Assembly: GCF_026125825.1 (NCBI RefSeq)
Contig: NZ_JAHCKK010000041.1
Location: forward strand, 1 to 37,149
DNA length: 37,149 bases
Direction of reading: 5' to 3'
Origin: Hydrogenophaga sp.
GTDB taxonomy: Bacteria > Pseudomonadota > Gammaproteobacteria > Burkholderiales > Burkholderiaceae_C
The position numbers and the translations under genes were made by a program. The notes below the pieces were generated by a model that worked only from the letters and a program-made list of their open reading frames with translations, was not told the DNA's origin and ran no database searches. This document shows positions 7,347 to 15,368 of the stretch, piece by piece (position 1 is the stretch's first letter; each line of letters starts with the position of its first letter).

Positions 7347-8135
7347 ATGGGCGAACCCCTGATCACCTACGAACTGGACGGCGCGATCGCGCTGATCGGC
7401 CTGAACCGGCCCGACAAGCGCAATGCCATCAACGACAGCCTGATCGACGAACTGCGCGTGGCCGTTCTGCGCGCGCACGACGAGGCCGACGTGGCCGTGC
7501 TGTTTGGCCACGGCAGCAACTTCTGCGCCGGCCTGGACCTGGCCGAGGCGCTGGCGCGCGCCACCGGCCAGATCAAGCCGCCGCGCAAGCGCCGCCGCCA
7601 CAACTGGCACGAGGTCTTCGACCTCATTGCGCGCGGCCCGATCCCCTTTGTCGCGGCGCTGCACGGCGCCGTGGTGGGCGGCGGCCTGGAGCTGGCCATG
7701 GCGGCCCACGTGCGCGTGTGCGACGACAGCGCGCTCTTTGGCCTGCCCGAAGGCCAGCGCGGCATCTTCGTGGGTGGCGGCGGCACGGTGCGCATTCAGC
7801 GCGTGGTCGGCACCACGGTGATGATGGACATGATGCTCACCGGCCGCCTGCTCTCGCCCGCCGAAGGCCTGCAGGAGCATGTGGTGCGCTACGTCACGCC
7901 TGCCGGCCAGGCGCTGGCCAAGGCGCGCGAGCTCGCGCTGCGCATCGGCAAGAACAGCGTGGACACCAATTGGATGATCATCAACGTGCTGCCGCGCGTG
8001 CAGGACCTGTCGCACGACGACGGCCTCTTCGTCGAGCAGCTCAACTCGGCGCGCGCGCGCCCGCCCGAAGCCGAGGCGCGCCTGCGCGAATTCGTCGACG
8101 GCAAGGCAAAAAAACTGCAGGACAACCAGGCCTGA
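7347..8135 (+). CDS. Enoyl-CoA hydratase/isomerase (crotonase) family protein
   Basis: A 262-residue crotonase. The oxyanion-hole segments are NFCAGLDL (58-65) and GAVVGGGLELA (107-117). The first catalytic Glu aligns with E135 in LPEGQRG. The position of the second catalytic Glu of classical hydratases is D161 (VMMDMMLTG), a conservative change that could slow or alter hydration, so isomerase, hydrolase or lyase chemistry is possible. The basic stretch KPPRKRRRHNWHEVFD (78-93) is a notable insert. The start at 7347 fits the domain; frame upstream to 7299 overlaps the reductase gene. It lies 8 nt before the hydroxyacyl-CoA dehydrogenase gene, together forming a two-step beta-oxidation module. 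Confidence 0.9.
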   Translation: MGEPLITYELDGAIALIGLNRPDKRNAINDSLIDELRVAVLRAHDEADVAVLFGHGSNFCAGLDLAEALARATGQIKPPRKRRRHNWHEVFDLIARGPIPFVAALHGAVVGGGLELAMAAHVRVCDDSALFGLPEGQRGIFVGGGGTVRIQRVVGTTVMMDMMLTGRLLSPAEGLQEHVVRYVTPAGQALAKARELALRIGKNSVDTNWMIINVLPRVQDLSHDDGLFVEQLNSARARPPEAEARLREFVDGKAKKLQDNQA

Positions 8136-8143
8136 GGCACCCC

Positions 8144-9493
8144 ATGACTTCTTTTGACTTTTTCCACGTCAGCGACGACGAACGCGCGCGCGCCGCCGCG
8201 CATGCCCGGATGGCCGCCTCCGAGGCTGCCCTGATCCCCGACATCCCGGCGGACACGCCGCTGCGCCCGGTGAACCGCGTGGCCGTGATTGGCGCGGGCA
8301 CCATGGGCGGGGGCATCGCGCTCTCATTGGCCAGCATCGGGATTCCCGTCACGCTGATCGACAGCAGCGCGGCCGGCCTGGAGCGCGGCCTGGCGCGCGT
8401 GAAAGACCTGTGCGCCACCAGCGTGCAGCGCGGCAAGCTCGCCCAGGCCGAGATGGACCAGCGCCTGGCGCTCATCACGGGCTCGCTGTTGATCGCCGAC
8501 GTGAGCGACGCCGACCTTGTGATCGAGGCTGTGTTCGAGGACATGGGCCTCAAGCAGGACATCTTCCGCCAGCTCGATGCGCACGCCCGCCCTGGCGCGA
8601 TCCTGGCCACCAACACCTCCGGGCTGGATGTGGACGCGATCGCCGCCGTGACCCGGCGCCCGCAGGACGTCGTGGGCGCGCACTTCTTCAGCCCGGCCCA
8701 CGTCATGAAGCTGCTGGAAGTGGTGCGCGGGGCGCAGACCGCGCCCGACGTGATCGCCACGCTGATGAACCTGGGCCGGCGCATGGGCAAGATCGCCGTG
8801 CTCGCGCGCATCTACCCGGGCTTCATCGGCAACGCGCTGTTCCGGAACTACACGCGCGAGGCGCACTTCCTGGTGGAAGACGGCGCGCTGCCGCACGAGG
8901 TGGACGAGGCGCTGAAGAAATTTGGCTACGCCATGGGCATCTTCGCGGTGCACGACATGGCCGGCAACGACGTGGGTTACCAGACCCGCAAGGCACAAAT
9001 GGCCACGCGAGCGACCGACCGGCGCTGGAACGACCTGATCCTCAAGCTCTGCGACCAGGGCCGCCTGGGCCAGAAGAGCGGCAAGGGCTGGTACCGCTAC
9101 GAGGCTGGCGACCGCACGCCGCGCCGCGATCCTGAGCTCGAGCGCTTCATCGTCGAAGAATCGGCGCGTATGGGCCTGCCGCGCCAGGCCATAGACGAGG
9201 AAGAGCTCATCAAGCGCTGCCTCTACGGCATGGTGAACGAAGGCGCGCGCCTGCTCGAACACGGCATCGCGCTGCGCCCCAGCGACATCGACATCACCTA
9301 CCTGACCGGCTACGGCTTCCCAGCCCACCACGGCGGCCCCATGTACCTCGCCGACCGCATCGGCCTGCCGCAGGTGCTGGCCGACATCCGGCGTCTGCAC
9401 GCTCAGTACGGCCACTGGTGGCAGCCCGCGCCGCTGCTGGAGCAACTGGTCCGCGACGGCCGGTGTTTTGCCGATCTGCAGCCGGAGCGCTAA
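8144..9493 (+). CDS. 3-hydroxyacyl-CoA dehydrogenase (FadB/MFE1 C-terminal half-like)
   Basis: A 449-residue protein with a leader of about 44 residues, then the NAD-binding Rossmann motif GAGTMGGGIA (50-59). The catalytic dyad is H180 (GAHFFSPAHVMKLLEVV) with E192 twelve residues later, as in the family. Two C-terminal 3HCDH domains follow, with YPGFIGNALF, GYAMGIFAVHDMAGNDVG and, near the end, GYGFPAHHGGPM. This is the dehydrogenase half of a FadB-type multifunctional enzyme encoded without its hydratase half, which here is the separate upstream gene. It would oxidise a 3-hydroxyacyl-CoA to a 3-oxoacyl-CoA with NAD+. No thiolase gene is seen in the window, so the terminal cleavage step is encoded elsewhere or done differently. 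Confidence 0.93.
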   Translation: MTSFDFFHVSDDERARAAAHARMAASEAALIPDIPADTPLRPVNRVAVIGAGTMGGGIALSLASIGIPVTLIDSSAAGLERGLARVKDLCATSVQRGKLAQAEMDQRLALITGSLLIADVSDADLVIEAVFEDMGLKQDIFRQLDAHARPGAILATNTSGLDVDAIAAVTRRPQDVVGAHFFSPAHVMKLLEVVRGAQTAPDVIATLMNLGRRMGKIAVLARIYPGFIGNALFRNYTREAHFLVEDGALPHEVDEALKKFGYAMGIFAVHDMAGNDVGYQTRKAQMATRATDRRWNDLILKLCDQGRLGQKSGKGWYRYEAGDRTPRRDPELERFIVEESARMGLPRQAIDEEELIKRCLYGMVNEGARLLEHGIALRPSDIDITYLTGYGFPAHHGGPMYLADRIGLPQVLADIRRLHAQYGHWWQPAPLLEQLVRDGRCFADLQPER

Positions 9494-9494
9494 G

Positions 9495-10274
9495 GTGGAC
9501 CTCGGTATAGACGGCCGCAAAGCCCTCGTGTGTGCGTCTTCTCAAGGCCTGGGTTACGCCTGCGCCCTCGCGCTGGCGCAGGAAGGTTGCGAGGTCTTCA
9601 TCAACGGTCGGCATGCGGAAAAACTGGAGTTCGCGGCACAGGCTTTGCGGGCCGAGACCGGCGCGAGTGTGACGCCGGTGGCGGCCGACATCTCGACCGA
9701 AGCGGGACGCGCCACACTGCTGCGGGCCTGCCCGGCCCCCGATATCCTGATCAACAACAACGCCGGGCCAGCGCCTGGGAAGCTTGCAGACTGGGATCAC
9801 GGAGCGTGGATCGGCGCTCTGGAGAACAACCTGCTGGCGGCGGCCTTTCTGATTCAGGCCACCTTGCCGGGCATGCGCGAGCGGCGCTTCGGCCGCATCG
9901 TGAACATCACCTCGGCGATGGTCAAATCACCGCATGCCGCCATGGGCTTGTCCACCGCCGCACGCGCTGGCCTGACGGCCCTGTGCAAAGCCCTGTCGCG
10001 CGAGGCCATCGTGGACAACGTGACCCTGAACAACCTGCTGCCTGAACGCTTCGACACACCACGGCAGATGTTCATGGCGCAACGCCTGATGCAGGAACAA
10101 GGCATCTCTCTTGAACAGGCTCGGCGCCAGCTCGCCGACACACTGCCCGCAAAGCGCCTGGGCGAACCGGCGGAGTTCGGCGCCGCCTGCGCTTTTCTCT
10201 GCGGTGCCCGATCGGGTTTCATGACCGGGCAGAACCTGCAGTTGGACGGGGGCGCCTCCTGGGGCTTGATCTGA
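9495..10274 (+). CDS. Atypical short-chain dehydrogenase/reductase lacking the Tyr-Lys pair
   Basis: A 259-residue SDR-fold protein. Cofactor motif CASSQGLGYA (13-22) replaces the usual TGxxxGIG, NNNAGP is present (88-92) and S140 (NITSA) is the usual catalytic Ser. At the YxxxK site the sequence is GLSTAARAGL: Ser153 stands where Tyr is expected and Arg157 where Lys is expected. A C-terminal GQNLQLDGG closes the fold. It may be a non-classical SDR with different chemistry, or a binding/structural protein. The GTG start at 9495 begins one base after the upstream stop and has GGAG about 8 nt before it; a TTG start at 9468 would add nine residues unlike the family. It is the last gene of the run. 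Confidence 0.88.
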   Translation: MDLGIDGRKALVCASSQGLGYACALALAQEGCEVFINGRHAEKLEFAAQALRAETGASVTPVAADISTEAGRATLLRACPAPDILINNNAGPAPGKLADWDHGAWIGALENNLLAAAFLIQATLPGMRERRFGRIVNITSAMVKSPHAAMGLSTAARAGLTALCKALSREAIVDNVTLNNLLPERFDTPRQMFMAQRLMQEQGISLEQARRQLADTLPAKRLGEPAEFGAACAFLCGARSGFMTGQNLQLDGGASWGLI

Positions 10275-10572
10275 GCGGGCCAGCCTCGCCCGAGAGCATC
10301 GGAAGACAAGCTGTTGGAGCGTCTGATTCGCTTGCCCGGCGTGCTGTACAGTTCGACGGATCGGATTCGGCCCAGGTGCGCGCGCACGGAATTGCTGCTG
10401 GTCGGGCAAGTTCGTCCTTGCGTTTTGAGATTGAATCTTTGTCAACCAACCATGTGCGAGCGCGCAGCTGACGACGAACCCAGGGGTCGTGGTTTCATGC
10501 CTGCCAGCCGCACCCGCAAAGGCCCGCAGCTTTGGCTGCGGGTTTTTTCTTTTTCCCTCGGAGGCGTGCCCC
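10275..10572 (+). other. Non-coding leader region upstream of greB
   Basis: About 300 bp without a convincing gene. It holds the untranslated region upstream of greB, several short self-complementary stretches (for example CTGTACAG near 10342 and GCAAG/CTTGC near 10405-10420), an AT-richer stretch at about 10420-10450 that may contain a promoter (TTGAGA-like -35, weak -10), and an intrinsic terminator at 10523-10548. GGAGG at 10559-10563 is the greB ribosome site. A short leader RNA ending at the terminator is possible. Confidence 0.5.
10523..10548 (+). terminator. Intrinsic terminator in the greB leader
   Basis: A perfect 8-bp GC-rich stem (CCCGCAGC/GCTGCGGG) with a TTTG loop is followed directly by six T and then a second T-rich run. 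It lies only 25 nt upstream of the greB ATG and just before its Shine-Dalgarno, so it either ends transcription from the upstream region or acts as an attenuator of greB. Confidence 0.85.
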
Positions 10573-11136
10573 ATGAGCAAGGCGTTCACCCGCGAGACCG
10601 ATTCGGACGATGAAGACGATCTGCCGGCCGCAGCGCCCGTGCCCGGTGGCAAGAACTACATCACGCGCGCCGGCTATGACCGGTTGCGCGCCGAGCTGTT
10701 TTCGCTGATCGACGACGAGCGTCCCAAGATCGTGGACATCGTTCACTGGGCGGCCAGCAACGGCGACCGTTCTGAAAATGGCGACTACCTGTACGGCAAG
10801 AAGCGATTGCGCGAGATCGACCGGCGCATCCGCTTTCTGACGCGCCGGCTCGAAATTGCCGAAGTCGTCGACCCATCGCTGCACCATGGCGGTGATCAGG
10901 TGTTCTTTGGTGCCACCGTCACCTATGCCGACGACAGCGGAGAGGAAACCACCGTGACCATCCGGGGGGTGGACGAAGCCGACAGTTCCCAGGCCCAGGT
11001 CAGCTGGATCTCCCCGGTGGCGCGTGCCCTGCTGAAGGCCCGCGTCGGCGATGTGGTGAAGCTGGTGGTGCCAGGCGGTGTGCAGGAGCTTGAAGTGCTG
11101 AGCGTGCGGTATCCCGCACCGGGCGAGGCCGCCTGA
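10573..11136 (+). CDS. greB: Transcription elongation factor GreB
   Basis: A 187-residue protein. GreB cleaves the 3' end of RNA in backtracked RNA polymerase. After an acidic, non-conserved N-terminal extension of about 28 residues (DSDDEDD), the coiled-coil starts at YITRAGYDRLRAEL. The coiled-coil tip NGDRSENGDYLYGKKRLREIDRR carries the conserved acidic residues that enter the polymerase secondary channel. The C-terminal FKBP-like domain contains VFFGATVTY and SPVARALLKARVGD, typical of GreB rather than GreA. The ATG at 10573 has GGAGG nine nt upstream. It converges with spoT, with a single base between the two stop codons. Confidence 0.95.
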   Translation: MSKAFTRETDSDDEDDLPAAAPVPGGKNYITRAGYDRLRAELFSLIDDERPKIVDIVHWAASNGDRSENGDYLYGKKRLREIDRRIRFLTRRLEIAEVVDPSLHHGGDQVFFGATVTYADDSGEETTVTIRGVDEADSSQAQVSWISPVARALLKARVGDVVKLVVPGGVQELEVLSVRYPAPGEAA

Positions 11137-11137
11137 G

Positions 11138-13393
11138 TCAGGGCTTGTAGCGCTGTGCCTTGATGACCGAGGTGGTGCGCTTGAGGCTGCGCAGCACATC
11201 GGCCAGGTGCTGGCGGTCCCGCACGGCCACCGAGAAGCGGATGTCTGTCGCGGTCTGGGCGGGTTCGTCGCCCATGTCCACGTGGGTGATGTCGGCTTCG
11301 GCCGCTGCAATGCTGGAGGCGACGCGCGCCAGCACGCCTTTGCCATTGGTGACGGTCACGATCACCGTGGTATCGAACGAGCGCACCGGTTCGTCGGCCC
11401 ACTCGACTTCCAGGAAGCGTTCCCCATCGCGCAACAGCAGGCGTTTGCCGGTGGGGCAATCGTCCGCATGCACCACCAGGCCTTCACCGCGCCCCAGATA
11501 CCCGACGATGCGGTCGCCCGGAATCGGCTTGCAGCAGGGGGCGTACTGCACCGACAGGCCTTCGCTGCCATCGAGCGTGACCACGCCCTGCGACACCGAC
11601 TCGTCCCGTCCGCTGGCGTAGCGCTCGGTGCTGATCAGCAGGGCGTCGGGCTTGAGGCCGGTTTCGGCCAGCAGCACGGCCAGCTTCTTGCCGACCATGC
11701 TGGCGATCCGCTTGCCCATGCCGATGTCCGACAGCAGCTCTGCGCGCGACTTGTTGCCGGTGAAGCGCAGCAGCTTTTCCCATGTGGCGTGGTGCGGCCC
11801 CACCTCGGACGGCAGCGTGGCAATGCCTTCGGTGCGCAGGGCCTGGCCGAGCATGCGCTCGCCCAGTTCGTGCGACTTCTCCTGTGCCACGGTCTTGAGG
11901 TGGTGCCGGATCTTGGAGCGCGCCCGGCCGGTCTTGACGAAGGACAGCCAGGTCGGATTGGGCTCGGCCTTCTCCGCGGTGACGATCTCGACGACGTCGC
12001 CATTCGCCAGCTCGGTGCGAAGAGGGCGCTGCTCGCCGTTGATGCGGGCCGAAACCGTGTGGTTGCCCACATCGCTGTGGATGGCGTAGGCAAAGTCCAT
12101 CACGGTGGCACCGCGCGGCAAGGCCATGATCTTGCTCTTGGGTGTGAACACATAGACCGCATCGGGGAAGAGGTCGATCTTGATGTGGTCCCAGAACTCC
12201 GCCGCATCGCGCGTTTCCTGCTGGATGTCCAGCAGGGACTGCAGCCATTGCGTGCCCAGCCGCTGCGAAGTGTCGCTGTTGGGTTCGCTGGCCTTGTAGA
12301 GCCAGTGCGCCGCCACCCCCGATTCCGCCACCACGTCCATGGCATGGGTGCGCAGCTGGAACTCGATGTTGGTGCCGAAGGGGCCGATCAGCGTGGTGTG
12401 CAGCGATTGGTAGCCATTGACCTTGGGGATGGCCACGTAGTCGCGGAACTTGCCTGGCAGCGGCTTGTAGAGCTGGTGCAGCACGCCCAGCCCGGTGTAA
12501 CAGTCGTTCAACTCGGGGACGATGATGCGAAAGCCGTAGATGTCGGTGACCTGAGAGAAGGACAGGTGCTTGTTGTCCATCTTGCGGTAGACCGAATACA
12601 GCGTCTTCTCCCGTCCCATGATGCGCACGCTCATGCCGTGCCGCACGAAGTCCGCTTCCACCTCGCGCTGGACCCGCGCGATCAGGTCGCGGCGGCGGTT
12701 CCGAGACTTGTTGAGCGCCTTGGAAAGCACCTCGTAGCGCCAGGGGTGCAGGAAGCGGAAAGCCAGGTCCTGCAGCTCGCGGTAGGTGAAGTTCAGGCCG
12801 AGGCGGTGCGCGATGGGCGCGTAGATTTCCAGGGTTTCGCTGCTGATGCGCTGCCACTTCGAACGCGGCATGTCGCCCATGGTGCGCATGTTGTGGGTGC
12901 GATCGGCGAGCTTGATCAGAATGACCCGCACGTCCTTGGCCATGGCCAGCAGCATCTTGCGGAACGACTCGGCCTGGTTCTGCTCGCGCGTGTCGAATTC
13001 CAGCTTTTCCAGCTTGGTGAGGCCGTCCACCAGCTCGGCCACCGGCGCGCCGAAGCGCTCCACCAGTTCTTCCTTGGTCACGCCACAGTCTTCGATGGCG
13101 TCGTGCATCAGCGCCGCCATCAGCGCCTGGGCGTCCAGTTTCCACTCCGCGCACTGGGCGGCCACCGCGATCGGGTGGGTGATGTACGGATCTCCGTTCT
13201 TGCGCAGCTGACCCAGGTGGGCCTCATCGGCGAAGCGGTAGGCCTGGCGAATGCTCTCGATGTCCGCCGGACCGAGGTAATCCAGCTTGCCCAGCAGCGC
13301 GGCAAAGCTGGCCGCGGCGGCGCTCGCGGCCGGGTGCGCCTGCTCTGCGGGGGGCTGAAGGGTGCCGTTGTCGGCCTCGGTGATCATCCGCAT
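11138..13393 (-). CDS. spoT: Bifunctional (p)ppGpp synthetase/hydrolase SpoT/Rel
   Basis: A 751-residue long RSH protein. The hydrolase HD domain has H73 (THPIAV), H97-D98 with E101-D102 (HDAIED) and D164 (LADRTHNMR), so hydrolysis should be intact. In the synthetase domain (about 230-370) the GYQSLHT motif is present, and the residues that distinguish bifunctional (RxKD) from RelA-type (ExDD) enzymes read KFRD at 315-318, both basic as in the bifunctional type. TGS, Zn-finger-like (YAPCCKPIPGD) and C-terminal ACT domains follow. Position after rpoZ and gmk supports SpoT. Starts at 13393 and 13387 are both possible; no strong Shine-Dalgarno is visible. A terminator after rpoZ implies at least partly separate transcription. 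Confidence 0.95.
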   Translation of the reverse strand: MRMITEADNGTLQPPAEQAHPAASAAAASFAALLGKLDYLGPADIESIRQAYRFADEAHLGQLRKNGDPYITHPIAVAAQCAEWKLDAQALMAALMHDAIEDCGVTKEELVERFGAPVAELVDGLTKLEKLEFDTREQNQAESFRKMLLAMAKDVRVILIKLADRTHNMRTMGDMPRSKWQRISSETLEIYAPIAHRLGLNFTYRELQDLAFRFLHPWRYEVLSKALNKSRNRRRDLIARVQREVEADFVRHGMSVRIMGREKTLYSVYRKMDNKHLSFSQVTDIYGFRIIVPELNDCYTGLGVLHQLYKPLPGKFRDYVAIPKVNGYQSLHTTLIGPFGTNIEFQLRTHAMDVVAESGVAAHWLYKASEPNSDTSQRLGTQWLQSLLDIQQETRDAAEFWDHIKIDLFPDAVYVFTPKSKIMALPRGATVMDFAYAIHSDVGNHTVSARINGEQRPLRTELANGDVVEIVTAEKAEPNPTWLSFVKTGRARSKIRHHLKTVAQEKSHELGERMLGQALRTEGIATLPSEVGPHHATWEKLLRFTGNKSRAELLSDIGMGKRIASMVGKKLAVLLAETGLKPDALLISTERYASGRDESVSQGVVTLDGSEGLSVQYAPCCKPIPGDRIVGYLGRGEGLVVHADDCPTGKRLLLRDGERFLEVEWADEPVRSFDTTVIVTVTNGKGVLARVASSIAAAEADITHVDMGDEPAQTATDIRFSVAVRDRQHLADVLRSLKRTTSVIKAQRYKP

Positions 13394-13428
13394 ACTTTAG
13401 CGCGAGACGATGGATCCCGCTGAGTCCA

Positions 13429-13445
13429 TGCACAGAGTCTGTGCA
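13429..13445. promoter_or_regulatory. 17-bp palindrome TGCACAGA-G-TCTGTGCA upstream of spoT
   Basis: Perfect 8-bp arms around one central base lie between the rpoZ terminator and the spoT start, 36 bp upstream of the spoT ATG. Its compact, dyad-symmetric form suggests a protein-binding operator rather than an RNA hairpin, but no regulator is identified. Confidence 0.45.
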
Positions 13446-13474
13446 GGGAGCATGCGCACGGCAGGGAACGGGCG

Positions 13475-13500
13475 AAAAAAAACACCGCGGTGCGGTGTTT
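13475..13500 (-). terminator. Intrinsic terminator downstream of rpoZ
   Basis: On the minus strand a 9-bp stem (AAACACCGC/GCGGTGTTT) with a 3-nt loop is followed by a run of eight T. It starts 24 nt after the rpoZ stop codon and precedes spoT, so it should end or reduce transcription of the yicC-gmk-rpoZ operon. Confidence 0.85.
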
Positions 13501-13523
13501 CTTTTCAAAGGACCCAAGCGGCC

Positions 13524-13727
13524 TCAGAGCGGCACTTTCTTGAGCATTTCCAGGCCGACCTTGCCGTCGGCGATTTCGCGCAGGGCGGTCACGCCGGGCT
13601 TGTTCTTGCTCTCGATCTTGGGCGCATGGCCCTGGCTCAGCATGCGGGCGCGGTAGGTTGCGGCCAGCACGAGCTGAAAGCGGTTGGGGATCTTTTCCAG
13701 ACAGTCTTCGACGGTGATGCGTGCCAT
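13524..13727 (-). CDS. rpoZ: RNA polymerase omega subunit
   Basis: A 67-residue protein starting [23 protein letters not shown], the hallmark of bacterial omega, with the conserved helix ARML followed by [15 protein letters not shown]. Omega binds around the beta' C-terminus, helps polymerase assembly and, in proteobacteria, contributes to the ppGpp site 1 on RNA polymerase, which fits its place next to spoT. The start at 13727 gives the exact family N-terminus; longer frame to 13850 overlaps gmk. It lies 28 nt downstream of gmk and is followed by an intrinsic terminator. Confidence 0.96.
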   Translation of the reverse strand: MARITVEDCLEKIPNRFQLVLAATYRARMLSQGHAPKIESKNKPGVTALREIADGKVGLEMLKKVPL

Positions 13728-13755
13728 GGGCGGGCTCCAGAGAATGGGCGGTGAA

Positions 13756-14376
13756 TCAGAGGATGTTGAGCGCTTGGAAGGTATCGCCGCGGGCGATACG
13801 CTGAGCGGAAAACTTGAGCCGCTGGGCATGGACGATGGCCTTGAGGTCAAACAGGGCCCGCTCGAACAACTCGTTGATTATAACGAAGTCGAACTCTTTG
13901 GCGTGGGCCATCTCGGTGGCTGCGTTCTGCAGCCGCAACTCGATCACCTCGGCGGTGTCTTCCGCCCGGCGCTCCAGGCGCGAGCGCAATTCCTCCCAGC
14001 TCGGCGGCAGGATGAAGATCAACACGGCGTTGGGGAAGATGCGTTTGACCTGGATCGCACCCTGGAAATCGATCTCCAGCACCACGTCGGCGCCCTGGTT
14101 GATGCGCTGCTCGATGGCCATTTTCGAGGTGCCGTAGCGGTTGCCGTGCACCATGGCCCACTCCAGAAAGGCCCCCTGGATGACCATCTGGTCGAAGGTC
14201 TCCTTGCTGACAAAGTAGTACTCGCGGCCATGCAGCTCTTGCCCCCTGGGCGGGCGCGTGGTGTGCGAGACCGAGGGCACGACCCGCGAATCGAGCTCCA
14301 TCAAGGCCTTGACCAGGCTGGATTTACCGGCCCCGCTGGGGGCTGCGACGACAAACAGGTTTCCGGGATATTCCAT
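13756..14376 (-). CDS. gmk: Guanylate kinase
   Basis: A 206-residue cytosolic enzyme that phosphorylates GMP to GDP with ATP. The P-loop is APSGAGKSS at 12-20. GMP-binding residues lie in [22 protein letters not shown], and the lid/catalytic region includes LEIDFQGA and [15 protein letters not shown]. Length and all motifs are standard. The start is 2 nt after the yicC stop codon, implying translational coupling in a yicC-gmk-rpoZ operon. Confidence 0.97.
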   Translation of the reverse strand: MEYPGNLFVVAAPSGAGKSSLVKALMELDSRVVPSVSHTTRPPRGQELHGREYYFVSKETFDQMVIQGAFLEWAMVHGNRYGTSKMAIEQRINQGADVVLEIDFQGAIQVKRIFPNAVLIFILPPSWEELRSRLERRAEDTAEVIELRLQNAATEMAHAKEFDFVIINELFERALFDLKAIVHAQRLKFSAQRIARGDTFQALNIL

Positions 14377-14378
14377 GC

Positions 14379-15308
14379 TTACTCAATGTTCTGGACCTGC
14401 TCGCGCATTTGTTCGATGAGCACTTTCATTTCCACCGAGATGCGGGTGAGTTCGAGGTTGGAGGACTTCGACCCCAGGGTATTGGCTTCGCGGTGCAATT
14501 CCTGGATCAGGAAATCGAGCCGCTTGCCGACCTCGGCGCCCTTCTTCAACAGGCGCTCGATCTCGGTCAAGTGGGAATCAAGCCGGGTGAGTTCCTCGGC
14601 CACGTCGATGCGGATGGCAAACGCGGTGGCTTCGGTCAAGGCCCGGTCCTGCGCCATGTCGGAGGTGATGGTGCCCCCCTGCGCCGGGGCGGCCGCGCCA
14701 AGGGCCTCGTTCCAGCGGTCGATGAATCGCTGGCGCTGCTGTGCGACCAGCAGCGGGATCAGCGGTTGCGCGTCCTTGGCAAGCTGGCGCAGCTGGGCCA
14801 GCCGGTCGAGCAACATGGCGGCCAGGCGCTTGCCTTCGCGTTCGCGGGCGCTGGTGAGCCCGTCCAGCGCGGTTTGCGCCAGAGTGACCAGGGCCTCGTT
14901 CAATTCGCCGGGGTTGCCCTGCTGGCGCGAGGTGAGTTGCAGCACCTCGGCCACCGACAGGGGCGAGGCCGTGGGCAGCCAGGCGCGAACGTTGTCCTGG
15001 AGTCCCACGAGCTTTTGCAGGTCGAGCGGGCTGGGCGTGCGCGGCACCGTGTCCGAGCGGCCTTCGATCCAGGCCCGCACCTCCACCTTGCCGCGTTTGA
15101 GGCGCGCGCCCAGCAGGTCGCGCAGCGCGGGTTCGGTGGCGCGCAGGTCGTCCGGCAGCTTGAAAGTGAGGTCGAGAAAGCGGCTGTTGACGGAGCGGAT
15201 TTCGACGCCCACACCGGCCTGGGACTCGCGGCCGGACTCGGTGCTGGCCGGGGCCGCGGACCCGCCCGAGTGGGCCGAGGCGTAGCCGGTCATGCTGTAA
15301 ACTGCCAT
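14379..15308 (-). CDS. yicC: YicC family endoribonuclease
   Basis: A 309-residue YicC/DUF1732 protein beginning [12 protein letters not shown], the family signature, with [12 protein letters not shown] soon after and the C-terminal [34 protein letters not shown]. Escherichia coli YicC is an endoribonuclease linked to sRNA turnover. A Ser/Gly/Ala-rich insert of about 20 residues (13-32) makes it slightly longer than the usual 287-295. It is the first gene of the yicC-gmk-rpoZ operon and is divergent from the Ser/Thr kinase gene across a 60-bp gap, which must hold both promoters. Confidence 0.93.
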   Translation of the reverse strand: MAVYSMTGYASAHSGGSAAPASTESGRESQAGVGVEIRSVNSRFLDLTFKLPDDLRATEPALRDLLGARLKRGKVEVRAWIEGRSDTVPRTPSPLDLQKLVGLQDNVRAWLPTASPLSVAEVLQLTSRQQGNPGELNEALVTLAQTALDGLTSAREREGKRLAAMLLDRLAQLRQLAKDAQPLIPLLVAQQRQRFIDRWNEALGAAAPAQGGTITSDMAQDRALTEATAFAIRIDVAEELTRLDSHLTEIERLLKKGAEVGKRLDFLIQELHREANTLGSKSSNLELTRISVEMKVLIEQMREQVQNIE

Positions 15309-15368
15309 TGAACTTTGCCCATCAGGGTGAATGGTCCAAAACGAGGCGTTCCGGAAACCATCCGAATT

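Noticed and set aside
2631-7366. Long minus-strand frames opposite the catabolic genes
   Set aside because: Low-complexity Ala/Arg/Gly/His shadows with no domain; the plus-strand genes carry clear motifs and ribosome sites.
9468-9494. TTG start for the SDR gene
   Set aside because: Adds nine residues from inside the upstream gene; the GTG at 9495 has a ribosome site and matches the domain start.
11207-13423. 738-residue plus-strand frame opposite spoT
   Set aside because: Shadow of a strongly conserved gene; composition is biased to His/Gln/Val and no motif is visible.
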